This document shows, piece after piece, positions 1 through 11,368 of a stretch of DNA of 64,000 nt; the first letter of the stretch is position 1, and the number at the start of each line of letters is the position of its first letter. The translations under genes were made by a program, and so were the position numbers. The stretch is taken from assembly GCA_039654915.1 (NCBI GenBank), contig CM077597.1, forward strand, positions 74,898,001 to 74,962,000, written 5' to 3'. This stretch comes from Aquilaria yunnanensis. Taxonomy: Eukaryota > Streptophyta > Magnoliopsida > Malvales > Thymelaeaceae. The notes under the pieces were generated by a model. The model did not search any database. It was not told where the DNA came from and saw only the letters and a list, made by a program, of their open reading frames with translations.

Positions 1-879
1 AAGTGCTCAATTAATGGTTGAGTTGAAGCTACAATGAAATCACCATGAGTTTGCCCCACCTCTTCAAGTTTATTCTATAAGAAGCCAAGTAAAAAGCTAT
101 GGGCAAATATTTCTAGGTACGTGTTTATATATATATTTGACAAGGAAAGAACATCATTTTCTTTAAAGAATAGAATGATATATCATTAAAATGAGAGGAA
201 CGGATACAAGAGCCATGAAGCTCAAATGCACAAACCAACAATTCAAATGAATGTCACAAAAGTGCAACAAGCAAAACAAAAACTAAGCACAACTGTAACC
301 AGCCTTGAAACTACAAAGTGGACGTCACCCAAGTTGAAAGAACTAACAAAAAAACAACTGCTGCACACAAATGACCAAACAAAATATCACAATATAAGTA
401 AAACAAAGAAATACCACTATTTCCTCTTCCATTTGACCAAGTATTGGTTCCTGATTTTTTTATTACTAAATATTTAATAGAAAATCAATTGAGATGATAT
501 TTTATATGTACAATTGAAATGATATTTTATATTTTACATTTTATATTAGTAAATATTTAATAGAAAATCAATTAAATTAGTTGTTAGTAGGCAAAGAGAA
601 TTAACAGGAAAATGGAAATTGTAAAAATAGATTAATTATTTTAGATAAAAAAAAGAGAAAATAATAGTGTAGTAAAATTAAAAATAACACAATTAATTGC
701 ATGTAACCATATCTCAAACAATTTTATCAAACAAATGAAACTATTATATAGAAAAAGTATGAAGCCATCACAACTAATGCAAAAAAGGATAAAAGTATTA
801 GATCATATGAGAAGTTTATTTTAGTTAAAAAAATGAAATGAGAGAAATAAAGGATTGAAATGATTGTAGATAGAATTAG

Positions 880-1343
880 AATTACCTGAAGTTATACATC
901 CAAAGCCTAATCGTTTTGGCATCATATGAAAGTTGAATACAAAGTCAATGTAATAGTAACTCAAGCTGAATAAGTCTACTATATTAAAGACACAGAAGAC
1001 CCCAATTGGTAAGTTGTTGTGAAGATAAAATATCAAGATTTATATGATATTCCTTATGTAGAACCTGAAGGTGAAACTGAACCATGTCAAGAAAATGAGG
1101 AAATTGGAAAAACATGTTTTGAACACATCGATAATGTTTAAGTACAGGTAATGTTAAATACAGTTGATTTGGATAGTAATACTTTTCAAAAGCCTTTAAT
1201 TTACTCAAGAATCTATGTTGGAGAGTGATATAGGTGACACAGATGATACAAATGATGAAGATGAATTGCTATTCAATAATGCGGATGATGCTGAACCCAC
1301 TGAAAATGGCATTGAAGATTATCTTGATGATGATTTTTGATTG
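880..1343 (+). pseudogene. CACTA transposon protein remnant (DUF4216-like domain plus acidic tail)
   Basis: Translating from about 929 gives a run resembling the DUF4216 domain that lies at the C-terminus of many plant CACTA transposase ORFs: an EYKVNVIVTQAE stretch, a VYYIKDTEDPNW stretch, then KYQDLYDIPYVEPEGE. Two in-frame stops fall where glutamine (TAA at 971) and a residue after NW (TAA) are expected. After a frame change an acidic tail ends in DYLDDDF and a TGA at about 1338. This is seen directly; the family call is recognition of a conserved pattern. Frameshifts and stops make it a pseudogene. The transposase core is absent from the window. Confidence 0.65.
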
Positions 1344-1994
1344 AATAGTTATTGTTTGATGAACTTAGTAATCATGTTACATTGATTACCTATTTCTCAA
1401 TATATTGCATACACTATTTCTTGGTGCTATTGTTTTCTTTTTTTAAAAAAATAATTTGCCCCCTTTGTACTCTACATATTCTGGTACGAAAATAATCCAA
1501 AAATTCACAAATATATATATTCTCCTTTATTTAATATTTTTTTTAACTCAAACTCATTTAGTTAAATAATATATAATTTTTTAACCACAACAATATAGCA
1601 ACAATACCTGCTCGTCACCTAAAACTAGAATTGGTACGACGCTTACCCATGACAGAATGCTAGAATGCTTACCCATGATTCATCTGGTGATGGTCACAAA
1701 TACCAAGTATTTAGTGTCGAACTTTTAATGACTATCACATGAATGTCACTGATAATAATTGTTGTGATAAAAAAGTTACTCGTCATTAAAAACTAAAATC
1801 AATTGTCATGAGATTTTTTGTTTATCACAAACATATTGCTTTTAGTGTCAAAATAAAAGTGACGATCACCCAATTCATTACAAAATAATAACTCTTCAAA
1901 TATTTGTGACCAAACACTTGAATTGTCTGTAAAACCACTATTTTTTGTGATAGATTCCGTTTTCATCACAAAAAATTTGTCACTAAAAGCCACC

Positions 1995-2006
1995 TTTCTT
2001 GTAGTG
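1995..2006 (+). repeat. CACTA terminal inverted repeat (right end)
   Basis: TTTCTTGTAGTG is the reverse complement of the conserved plant CACTA terminus. It follows GTGAC/TCACAAA subterminal repeats and precedes unrelated AT-rich DNA. Confidence 0.75.
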
Positions 2007-2676
2007 ACAGTTGGAAATATTTTAAAAGTGTTTTTAATTAGCATGTGTACCTTTTTTTAAGAGATGCAACAAACAAAATAAAGTTAATTGATTAGTCTAC
2101 ATAGTAGAAAATATTTTAGTTTTACGCTATCATATATGAAAGAAAAGAGAGTTTAGGGGAGAAAATTTTAAAAAGGACATATTATTGAAGTCATATAGTA
2201 CTAGATGATATAGTAGGGTATGGGTTTAAGTCGAGTTGAACACAGTCGGGTTCAGATCATTGACTTTTCTAATCAAATTGGATTAGGTTGGGCTTGGGTT
2301 CTAGTAGAATGGACCAGGTCATCAGGTTGGGTCAGATTTTGTCATCCTTACTTATTCTAGGCATTGATATTCTCACAACTTTATTGATTCATCAAAATAT
2401 TTTTCACAACAATACCAAGTTCAAATAGATACAAACTCGATCGAAGTCAAAATTTATACAGAGATGATCATACTACATATAGACACATGATACAGGTGAG
2501 GCACTCGAAAGTATTTTCTTGGATTACAACCTCAAAACGATGATTTTCTTCACTTGATGCATTATTGCTGACCTTAGCATTGCAGTTGTCCTAACTGTAG
2601 AACCCAGTGTACTAGCTCATCTTGAACTCTACATATATGGAGTTGAGGCAGTACACAACTTCCCCTACAAAGCTGC
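2007..2676. other. Intergenic, no gene; GGGTT-rich fragment ending near 2350
   Basis: No coding signal. From about 2215 to 2350 the sequence is rich in GGGTT, GGTTGGG and GGGTCA words and ends TTTTGTCATCCTTA. That resembles the right end of the hAT-like element at 33226-34566, so this may be a fragment of the same family. I see no convincing target duplication here. The rest is AT-rich. Confidence 0.35.
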
Positions 2677-3030
2677 TCAATGTCCATAACCACCGTGCTC
2701 GGTGGAGAAAGGCACATCATTGGCCATTATGTATCTCCACAGAGGCGCTGAATGTATGAAGTGGCCAGAATAGTCACTGTGCCGGATGAATGTTGTGGTC
2801 TTCCCTGTGGCGTTGGAAATAAGAAGTTTGGCACAAATGATTTTTTTACCATATTCATCCTTCAAATGATTTAGGTAGGTACAAGCACTCTCCAGCTTGC
2901 CCTCTGCAGTAATCCTTTCTATGGCCACTATTATCACGTCAAAGAATGTGGATGCATCGTATGGCCCTATCAGTAACTCCCTCTGTGTCATCTCTGTCAC
3001 TGAAGTTCCAAACACGTTTATATTCAACAT
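2590..3030 (-). pseudogene. 23-kDa jasmonate-induced protein-like gene, copy 1, broken
   Basis: The reading frame starts at an ATG at 3030 and runs 117 codons to a TGA at 2677-2679. The N-terminus MLNINVFGTSVTE and the later ISNATGKTTTFI and YSGHFIHSAPLWRYI match the pattern I associate with 23-kDa jasmonate-induced proteins (a VFGT-type start, a NATG motif, a GHI...P..I segment, then NGQW). The family is roughly 200 residues, so this frame stops early. The TGA lies near the family's tryptophan position, so a TGG to TGA change is plausible. Similar coding texture continues to about 2590 with further stops. A second, worse copy lies just upstream on the same strand. The family match is from memory; the alternative is an unrelated ORF, but the parallel second copy makes a real gene relic more likely. 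Confidence 0.55.
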
Positions 3031-3224
3031 TCAATACTTGAAAAAGATGATGTACTCAAAGTTTTTTTTTTCATTATCTATCTTGATTAGAACATCCAAA
3101 AGGTGATTTTTTAGGGTGGAAAAGTTATCAGTAATGCCTACCATATTTTTCTGAATGATCTCCCAATCAGTGTCGTCAAAGCGGCCCCCATTGCGGATCT
3201 CGATATAACAGAAATTCTAGTGTT

Positions 3225-3600
3225 ATGGCCAATTACCCTAGTTCATCATGTAGTCTTTGTCTACCAAGTTGAGGTGGTACACAACAACCCCTGTAGAGGC
3301 CCTCTAATGGTCCAGCGATTGTTGGTGGAGAAAGGCACCCCATTAGCCATTATGTATCTCCACCAGGGGCGATGAGTCCACTAATTAGCTTGACTAGTTG
3401 TGCTATGCCATAAGCATCATGGTCTCCCTTGTGGTGTTAGATATAAGAACCTTCGTGCTGGTGATGTTCCAATTTCTATTTGCCAAACCTTTCAAGTAGG
3501 CACTGTGAGTAAAGGTTATTTGTAGAAAAGAGCGAAGTGTGGCACGAAGGAAATAGAAGATGATTATGGATTGACAGGGAGGAGGAGCAAGCAACCCGGC
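3225..3600 (-). pseudogene. 23-kDa jasmonate-induced protein-like gene, copy 2, heavily broken
   Basis: This segment aligns by eye, same strand and order, with copy 1. The stretch reading KVLISNTTRETM corresponds to KLLISNATGKTT of copy 1. The words for GGAGATACATAATGGC and TGCCTTTCTCCACC are shared, followed by the equivalent of the copy 1 tail. The NATG-like motif is NTTR here, and stops and frameshifts break the frame. The two copies lie about 650 bp apart, which indicates an old tandem gene duplication. Upstream of about 3600 (minus-strand sense) I recognise no promoter. Confidence 0.5.
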
Positions 3601-4600
3601 AAACTCAAGAGGTTGGTAGGAGAAAAAATCTTAGGTGAAATAAGAAACAATAGCCCAAGCAAAAATAAATTGTCAAACAAAATAAAGTATTAACTTCTAT
3701 CAAATGAAAAGCATGGTGGAAGCAAATATGAGTACGTGAGGGGGTAATGAAATAGCATAAGAGTTCTAAATGTTAGGAAAGTTGTAAAAAGGCATCCCCA
3801 ACAAGGAAAGCAGGTGCTATTTATTAAGGATGTAAGCATATAGGATTAGACCATGTGTCTTTAGATTAATGGTATTGAAAAGTGTAACAGTCATTTTTTA
3901 GTAATGGTTTTTTTTTTTCTGATTTTGAGTCTCTTGAGTCGATTGAAAATTCCAACGGGCCTTGCTCTGAGCTCGCCAAGTTAGAACTCTTTGAAATCGT
4001 CCCTTTATAATGTTGGACTAAAATTTACGCCCAAAATTTTCAATCGGACATCTTCTAACTGGGAACAATCAAATTGTCAGTAAAATTTTAGCAATAAATA
4101 ATAGATAATAAATTAATATAAAATTACCAAATTTTGCCGCTACATTTTTCCCCATTGCGTATGGAGAATGAAACGATTTATACGCATAAAAGATATAATA
4201 TAGATGTTACTGTTTGATTGTTGCATGGACATAAAATAATTTTAATAATTCCATAAGTAATGGTTGAGACCTACATCATTATAAATTAAAGGAATGAAAT
4301 CTAAAATCTTACAATTTAATTTTGTTAGTATAATATTGATAGATATAAATAACAAATCACAACATAAAGAGAAAAAAACATTAATTAAATAAGTATCATC
4401 CTTTCTTTATTTTTTTTTTATAATGAACCAAATCTTCTGTTAATCTTATGGGAAGAGAATGAAAAAAATCTCTTCCCTCTTTAATTTGCACACATACATA
4501 TTTAAAAGGGGTGCACACCAAGCTTTTCCTTTCAAGTTGCAACTTTCTCTTTTCGCAAAAATAACAAATAAATCACAAATATTTTTGTTTAGCCTGATTC
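3601..4600. other. AT-rich intergenic DNA, nothing recognised
   Basis: No coding region, RNA gene or terminal repeat could be supported. It has long A/T runs and a short stretch around 3890-4090 of more mixed composition that may be an old repeat. Confidence 0.4.
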
Positions 4601-4618
4601 GGTCACTATTTTTTTTTT

Positions 4619-6062
4619 CCAAATAAACCACTGAGGTTACTTAGTTAGCTCAAATCGGCCACTTCATGAAAATTCATTAGAATATTCTATTTTAAGTTGA
4701 GATATTCTATTTGTTCTTAGGAAAAAAAATAATGAATAAACCACTAAAATTTGTTAGTTGACCCGATTAGGCCAGTTATGTTTGTTTTTTGGCCGTATAC
4801 ACCACTGGTGTTTTTAAATGAGTGAAATTAGCCATCTCTGTTAAATTTAATATTTCACTCAACATTTTACGGATACCAGGGTTAGTATTTTGTAGATAAA
4901 TTTGGATAGATTGGAAGTTTATTTTGTTCTTGATGAAGAAAATTGAAAAAATTAGTTTTAAATGATTCTTAATAAATTCTTTCTATTAAAATATGAGATA
5001 TTCTATTTAAATGATTCTTAATAAATTAATTATTTTACCAAAATGAGAAAAAAATTATAATACTTATAGTAGAATTCCTTTTGGCTAAATGAGGCTGAGA
5101 AATCATTGTACTCAGCCGCCATCATTGTCCATGGAGGCAACTTCAACTTCAATGTTGCCTTATCATTCTTAGGAACCAATACTATTTGCTAACATGAAAT
5201 CTAATATATCCAATGGAGAAGACTAGGGATGTCAACGGATATATACCCTGACGGATATCCTACCATATCCTACTCGATGGATAGGATTTTTTTTACAATT
5301 AAATGAATTTGGAATGGATATGGATTTTAGTTTTTTTGTACCTGGTGTATGTGGGCAGGATGCAGATTTAGGTATATCTGTCTTTAGACTAAGCTCTGAG
5401 GAAGGTTCCTGTCATTTTTTTTTCACAAAGTTGTACGCTTGTACTAATGCTAAGTATGCACTCATTTCAGTAATTTGATTTGGACAAATTCTTTATGATT
5501 GATCAATGGCTAAGTGGATTTTTATTTTTATTATTGATATTATTATTTTGCAAGATCAATTTTAGTAATTTTTCATGGTACTCTATTATCGCATTATTGT
5601 TTTTTATTATGTATATTTTACCCGATCCTACCCGCCTTAAAATGGATGCGATATGAATATTAAAATTATAAAATTAATAGATGGTGGATAATATATGGAT
5701 TGAGTGTCAAAGATGATGAATAGGATGTGGGTTTAGCACTATCCTACCTACATTCTATCCATTATCATCCCTAGTGAAGACAAGGGTCAATAACATGGTT
5801 TCAGAATTCAAATCTAGAGTTTGGAGAGAGAAAATGCTCAATGGTAGATCAAAATATTAGGAGATTTCTCATGGCACCAATGAAAGTAGCATAGTTGCAC
5901 TATTTCAAACTAAAAGTATCAATTATACCAAAAATTAGAAAGATGGTGAGGAGTTTTGTGATTTTTCATTAATTTTCAATGTCTAGAGGGTGAATTAGGC
6001 CATTTAAATAATGTTAGTAGTTTATTCGGCCCTTTAAATAATGTTCATGGTTTATTTGGCCT
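4619..6062. repeat. Inverted-repeat pair flanking an AT-rich segment (possible DNA element)
   Basis: CCAAATAAACCA at 4619-4630 (echoed by ATAAACCACT near 4737) recurs in inverted orientation on the right: GGCCAAATAAACCA reads on the minus strand at about 6062-6049, and GGCCGAATAAACTA at about 6031-6018. The words GGCC, AATAAACCA and TTAG recur on both sides. This suggests subterminal inverted repeats of an old non-autonomous DNA element of about 1.45 kb, itself hit by the MITE at 5224-5773. I could not fix exact ends or a target duplication. Confidence 0.3.
5224..5773. mobile_element. hAT-type non-autonomous element (MITE), 550 bp
   Basis: The left end TAGGGATGTCAACGGATA and the right end, read inverted as TAGGGATGATAATGGATA, form an imperfect terminal inverted repeat. 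The flanking 8-mers GAGAAGAC (5216-5223) and GTGAAGAC (5774-5781) match at 7 of 8 positions, the size of a hAT target duplication. The interior is AT-rich with ATATCC/GGATAT words and no coding capacity. TAGGGATG-type ends are common in plant hAT-like elements. It sits inside the inverted-repeat pair at 4619-6062. Confidence 0.75.
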
Positions 6063-6119
6063 AAAAAAACATTAATTGCTAATTCAAGATGGTCCCAAAA
6101 CATTAATCTCTGTGATTAT

Positions 6120-7140
6120 TTTGTCTGATGCATCTTATGGTAATGCTTTTAATGCACTCATTTTTTCTAGAAATGGTTGGTAACAAAGCCCTAATGGCTA
6201 TCAAGAAGAGAGGGTGGTGGTGGAGGCACTCCAAGAGGCCAAAAAACTAGTGATGGAGATGGTGCAAAAAAGCCTTGTCCCTGGCCTCTACCAAGGATGA
6301 TTGGAGAGGTCTTCAAGAATAAGAAGCACCAAAAAGTAACTTCTTAAGAGCGTTCAAAGATTATGCCTGTAAAGGTTGAGTATACTACCTACCTAGAATA
6401 TTAAAGTCCATTATTGAAGACTGAAGTAGCACCTATAGTCACATATTTGAAGGGATTGTGCTTCCTGGGGATAAAACTAGCTAGAGTTTGACACCACCAG
6501 CCATGTAAAAAGTACCACGGCCACCACTAGGTGCCACCTGTATGTAAGCTAAGATTTTTCACTTGTATAAATAATCAAGTTTGAAATGCCCTTCATATAT
6601 TTCACAATGATTCCTCTAGCATAGTCAAGCATTGTGCTTTATGACATAGATGATTGAGTGAACCATATCAAAAAGGTGGAAGCCAAGTTAGCTTAGATAA
6701 AGCTAGCCCTTAGATGCACAAACAAAGTGAAAGATTGATTGATGCTGTAAGTGTCTGAGCTAGTAGGAAAGAAAGGCATGCTGGGGGCTGCTACTAATAA
6801 GTATAAAGATTTACATAAGAGCTGTGTGATGCATCTAACATTCCTCAAGGACTTTGTCAATGGAACTAGAAACTCATTCAAAGGCTCCTACAAAGCTCAT
6901 GGGACTTAATGAATCAGAGGCTTTTGACTTTAGAAGGTTAGTTAGAGGTCCTTAAGGTCATTTTAAGAGTCAAGATCATCAACTTCAAAATAGAAAATGA
7001 CAAATTATGTGGAAAGATGAAGGTACCTAAAGATATAGCTAAGAATAAGGTGATCAAGAATTCTACATATGGGCTCTACACCTATAGGTACCAAATAGAG
7101 GAGCTCCATCATAGCTTAGACTTATTAAGCACAAGTAATC
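6120..7140 (+). pseudogene. Decayed lysine-rich/coiled-coil ORF, possibly the antisense ORF of the adjacent minus-strand Tat element
   Basis: Plus-strand reading shows basic stretches near 6190-6330 and, near 6960-7130, a hydrophilic run with GKMKVPKDIAKNKVIKN and YQIEELHHSLDLLSTS. The latter looks coiled-coil-like. Many stops and frame changes interrupt it. It lies beyond the 3' end of the minus-strand pol remnant and points the opposite way. That is the same geometry as the antisense gene of the better-preserved Tat element at 34880 onward. The function is unknown; the link to the Tat antisense ORF rests on position and composition and is inference. Confidence 0.3.
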
Positions 7141-7839
7141 AAAGGGGTGAACTTCTCTGAGGGTAACCCCTAGACTCTAGCATTTAGTTGGCATCAATGG
7201 CACCTTTGATTGTACACTTTTTCATCCTGTTTTAAAGTAAGATAGAAATAGTCCTATTTGAGGGCTTTTTGGGCCAATGATTTAAATTTGAGATGGGACC
7301 CATAAGACTTCTCATGCATCTCCTTGAGTACCTACATTCCTTCCTCCATGGAAAATATTTTTACATGTAGCCTAAGAATCCTCAATGATATAGTCATATA
7401 TGATCATGCCTTATTCAACCATCTGATAATCTCCCTGATGGCCAAGTACTTCTTCATAATCTCCCTTCAATCCTATTCCAGACTACCTTTAGACTTTAGA
7501 AAGTTGATGGATGGTGTTTATAGGATATTCAAGGGGGCATCACCTTCATCCTTGGGCAAGGCACCAACCTACATATTTGGAGTCCTATGTACTATTTAAA
7601 CTTGTACATTGGTATAATCTTGCATCAATTTTTAACCAAGGATAAGTGCTTATATAACATAGGATCCTTTTTTTACATAGTCCATTGGTTTGCTAGAGTG
7701 CAATCTCTGAGTCATTAAAGATGGTGAGCTCATTAACCCCAGTCTATTGGGCAATTTAAAGTATATAAACCAATGTTTTATACTTAACCACATTATTATT
7801 CTCCAGGAATGTTCACTTAATCTTCTTGATTACTTTATT

Positions 7840-8085
7840 TGTATGGGTGTTTTGAGGACTACTTTAACACTTATGTGTTTCTGCCATAAGGACCCATCCA
7901 CAAATAGTTCCCAAATCGTATGTACTTTTTATGTTGTCTATTGGTCTAGGAGATGCTATGACCTCTAAGATATAAACTTAACCAAGGCTTGTGCCTTTAT
8001 AGTGTTAGGAGGCTTATACAGCATGTCAAACTCACTGAGTTCTGTGCACCATTTAGCTAATCTTCCTGAGTAGTCAAATTTTTTT
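7840..8085 (-). pseudogene. Tat RNase H C-terminus and start of second (archaeal-type) RNase H, remnant
   Basis: Minus-strand translation gives a GRLAKWCTELSEFDM segment followed by YKPPNTIKAQALVKFIS. This corresponds to the end of the first RNase H and the linker typical of Tat elements. A short way on, LFVDGSLWQKHISVKVVL corresponds to the start of the second RNase H, with a V-D-G-S motif carrying the first catalytic Asp. Stops are frequent, so it is inactive. Confidence 0.55.
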
Positions 8086-8199
8086 CCAACACCTTCTTGA
8101 GGGGTAAATCCATTTTAATCTTTATGGTGAGGCTTTTGTAGTAACACCTTAGCATCTTGCTTATTTAAACAAACATAGCACTACTTTCTAGAGCACCAA

Positions 8200-9012
8200 G
8201 TTGTAGGATTTTACCCTTGGAATGTTTTGTTGATGTAGTAAACTAGCCACTTAGGATATGATCAAGTATAACACCGAAAGATCCTCAAGCTTAGCTGTCA
8301 TAGTGTTGAAAGTTGCTGCAAATAGTTTTAATATTCCAGAAGGCTTGCAAGCACTCATTGTCCCAGTAGAGAGTTCCCTTTTGCTTAGGTACGTTAAAGA
8401 ACAATTGACACTTGTCCCCAAATTTAGGCACATATCACCTTAAGGCCATTGAGCACCCATGAGCCTTTGAATATCTTGGTGGCTTTTTGGACTTGGTATG
8501 CCTAATATTTCATATACCTTTTTCAAGTTTGTATCAATGCCCTTTCTAAAAACCATGTAGCTGATGAACTTCTGTGCCTTTCTGTAAAACATTTGAATGA
8601 GTTAAGGCACATATTATAGTGTCATAACTATTGAACCATTAGTGTGAGGCCAAAACCATTGGTATGTGACTTTCACATTTATAACCCCAAATGACATCTG
8701 TTCATAATGACATCCATTGGTACCAATAAATTCCTTCACCAGTCTTTTTGTCATCCTTAGGGTTTTATGGATTTGGTGATAATCACTAAATCCATCCATA
8801 AAGCTCAAGATCTTAAACTTTGCTGTTGACTCTACTAGTTGGTTAAAAAAGGGAAAGAACCCTCTAAATGTTCCAAATTTATATCTACATAATCCTTACA
8901 TATCTAGCAACTCCTATTCTTTTTTTTAGCCTACTTAACATTGGCCAACCAGTTAGGGTATTTGAATTCTTTGTTGATCTTAACCGTTAATTGCTTATAG
9001 ATCTTATTTTAA
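8200..9012 (-). pseudogene. Tat reverse transcriptase remnant
   Basis: Minus-strand reading from about 9010 gives EFKYPNWLANVK, a degraded lysine-rich segment, DYVDINLE, and LVESTAKFKILSFMDGFSDY. These correspond in order to RT blocks ending in the conserved SFMDGFSGY-type motif. The next blocks are frameshifted. Further down, YMVFRKGID and DIQRLMG match the post-YVDD region of Tat RT, and near 8240-8205 YYINKTFQG matches the following connection region. The YVDD box is not recognisable. It is non-functional. Confidence 0.6.
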
Positions 9013-10512
9013 ATGAATTCCTGGCAGTCTAGGCCCATCTGCCTTTTTTTTTCTTTTTTGCTTAGTTGGGCTAATTTTCAGGTTGACATATGATTTCTAA
9101 AAGCCCATTTTGGGTTCATTCTAGGCTTTTCATCAGGAGGCCATGTGAATACATTAACGTTAGCTTTTAATAATGTTACTAGGTGTTGTTTTACTATTCA
9201 AAAAAGTATTTACCAATTCCAATTGCTTTCCTAGGGGCCAACTCCATGTCATTTGGTTTCATAATGGGTAGTGCTTGAGCATTTCCGGCTTGAGAGCCTT
9301 AGGTTTATGCATTCTACTCCTTGAAGGCTTTCACACATCTAAGTTCTATTAGTTTTTGGGGCCATTGAAGGCTTGTTATATAGCTCTTCCTTGCCATACC
9401 TTACTCTACATATGTACTTCTACTCCCCCACAGGGCCAAGGAAGTTAAAGTTATGTAATATTCATTCTAATATAGAACTATACCTTGGTGAGTGCAGAAT
9501 GAGGGCATTGTAAGAGGACATGACATTAAGCATAAAAAAATGCAACTATCTATGAGTCATAGAGCCTTTGAGAGCCTTTATACCTTGTACCAGTAAGTGT
9601 TAGAGGTAAATCAATGGTTCTGAGAGGAGGAGCTTTTTTCTTTTTTACTGCAAAAGTAGACCAATAGACAGGCTTCATGGAAGATCTTTTATTTTTTAAT
9701 AGCTCAAAATGTGACGGAAAAACACATTCACAATATAACCTTTATCCACCTATACCAGTATTTAGGGACTAGAATTTGAGATTTATTAGCCTTCTGCACC
9801 AAGCTCTATAGATTCAATGCCTCCAACAGAGTAATCTCACTAATCTTTCTCTTCCATCCTAAAAATGCTTCGCCCATAGTGATTACATGTACAACTCCTG
9901 CAAGCATTTGTGGTTCATGATATTAACCTTTGGGTGAAGTCCTTTCTCGATGCCCTTTTTGATCTCTCCTATCTTTATCCTTGTCCCTACATCTAAATAA
10001 ATATTTTGAGGGGGCTTTCTACCATGTGATGGATTATGTACGTACTTTCATAACTTTCCTTTTTTAACCAGCTGATCAAGAAAACGTTGAATTCGTTAGA
10101 AGTCTTTGTATTGTGGCCATAATCTTGATGTAATTTTAGTAATTTTTCTTATATTTGGGGTAGTTGTAGATAGTTGGTCCAGGGCACTTGGTCATCATGT
10201 TACAGCATTTCAAACAAAAAAAATATTCATGTAGGTGTCCTTAAGTCGATTGTAATGTGACTCTATGCCCTTTCTTGGTTTTGACATTGGGTCCTTCTTT
10301 TGTCTCCCATGCTATTCTTTCCCTGACCCTTTTTCACATGTTTAGATGGTTCAAAGTCTTTGCTTGCATATATATGATTATAGATCTATTTTGTGGCTCA
10401 AATTGAACTATTGTGAAGGTCTAATAGGAAAGTGGCAGTCATGTAGAATCCCCTTGGCTACAGCAAATAATGTTTTTCTTAGTGTGAGGGCAAGTACTTG
10501 AAAGGCATTAGC

Positions 10513-10642
10513 ATTCTACCCTTGTTATACCCTGTTATACCTTGAGTAGCTCATTCTGCCCTTGTTATACCTTGAGTAGCTCATTCTACCCTGGTTATAC
10601 CTTGAGCAGCTTATTCTACCCTTATTATACCTTGAGCAACTG
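10513..10642. repeat. Minisatellite, 30-bp unit, about 4 copies
   Basis: Units starting ATTCTACC/ATTCTGCC occur at 10513, 10553, 10583 and 10613, each followed by a TTATACCTTGAG core. The last three are spaced exactly 30 bp apart. The first spacing is 40 bp because a 10-bp piece (CCTGTTATAC) is duplicated inside it. Confidence 0.85.
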
Positions 10643-10679
10643 GCTCACGGTCTTCACAGTTCGGTGACTCCTTAGGAAT

Positions 10680-10990
10680 TGTCTCAAGAAAGCTTAGCAA
10701 ACTTCATTGAATGAACACAACTTCTTTTTATGAATGGTCATAAACTACCTGCATAGCTTGCACATTATGGCATTGTTAGCTCCTTTAATCTGCATAACTA
10801 TGATATACCTCTACAAATGATTTGTTGGGTCTGTGTGACCATCACAAATATCCACATTAGGGGTGTAGAATCCTAAACTTCTTGCATGAATGGTTGAAAG
10901 CATGTAGTTGATGTAAATCAAAGGCATTTTTATAAAGGGATGCCCAGTTATCCTTCATCTATTCTTCCTTCATGTGCTTCTTCATTCAAT
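10680..10990 (-). pseudogene. Tat gag fragment
   Basis: Minus-strand translation yields GHTDPTNHL, then KGANNAIMCKL and FNEVC in the order of the conserved Tat/gypsy capsid core (a D.T.P..HL box, an AIMC.FP box, and a F..L...F segment). Stops and frameshifts occur throughout. A 30-bp tandem repeat lies at its downstream edge. Recognition is at pattern level only. Confidence 0.45.
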
Positions 10991-11368
10991 TTAGAAGACA
11001 GTGGACCATTTGGATGTTTCTATTTTTAGGTATTTCGAGATCTTATCACTTCGCATGTGGTCCTCCTGTTGGTCCAAACCTACCATAGGAGTTATTGCGA
11101 CTTATGCAAGCCTCCTAGGTGGCTTCCCACGCCATCCTATAGCATCTTTAGAATAGCCCTTAGGATCTCCCAATGGATATACATGTGTAGGCCCTCTGAA
11201 ATAAGCATGTTGGAAGGCCTTAAACTGCTTGTTTGGGATGGTGACAGTAGTTTTCCCTTGAGACCAATCTCAAGGAAAGCTGACAAGTTAGGTTGCTTAT
11301 CATTTTTTATGAAATGGTGATCAAAAGCCCAAGTGACATACAACAGATTACATGAACCTTTTGGGATA

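Larger units (their letters stand above)
1..2006 (+). mobile_element. CACTA (En/Spm) DNA transposon, right part; left end outside window or lost
   Basis: The right boundary is a CACTA-type terminal inverted repeat (TTTCTTGTAGTG, read as CACTACAAGAAA on the other strand) at 1995-2006. The sequence between about 880 and 1340 carries the C-terminal part of a CACTA-type protein. The 650 bp before the end are non-coding and rich in GTGAC, TCACAAA and TCACTAAA words on both strands, like the subterminal repeats of this superfamily. I found no matching CACTACAAGAA left end, so the element probably starts before the window. The first 870 bp hold no recognisable gene; they are AT-rich and may be intron or decayed transposase. 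The 3 bp after the end are ACA, the expected size of a target duplication, but its partner is not visible. Confidence 0.7.

Noticed and set aside
226..477. 83-codon plus-strand frame near the left edge
   Set aside because: Composition-driven, no motif, no link to the CACTA protein further on.
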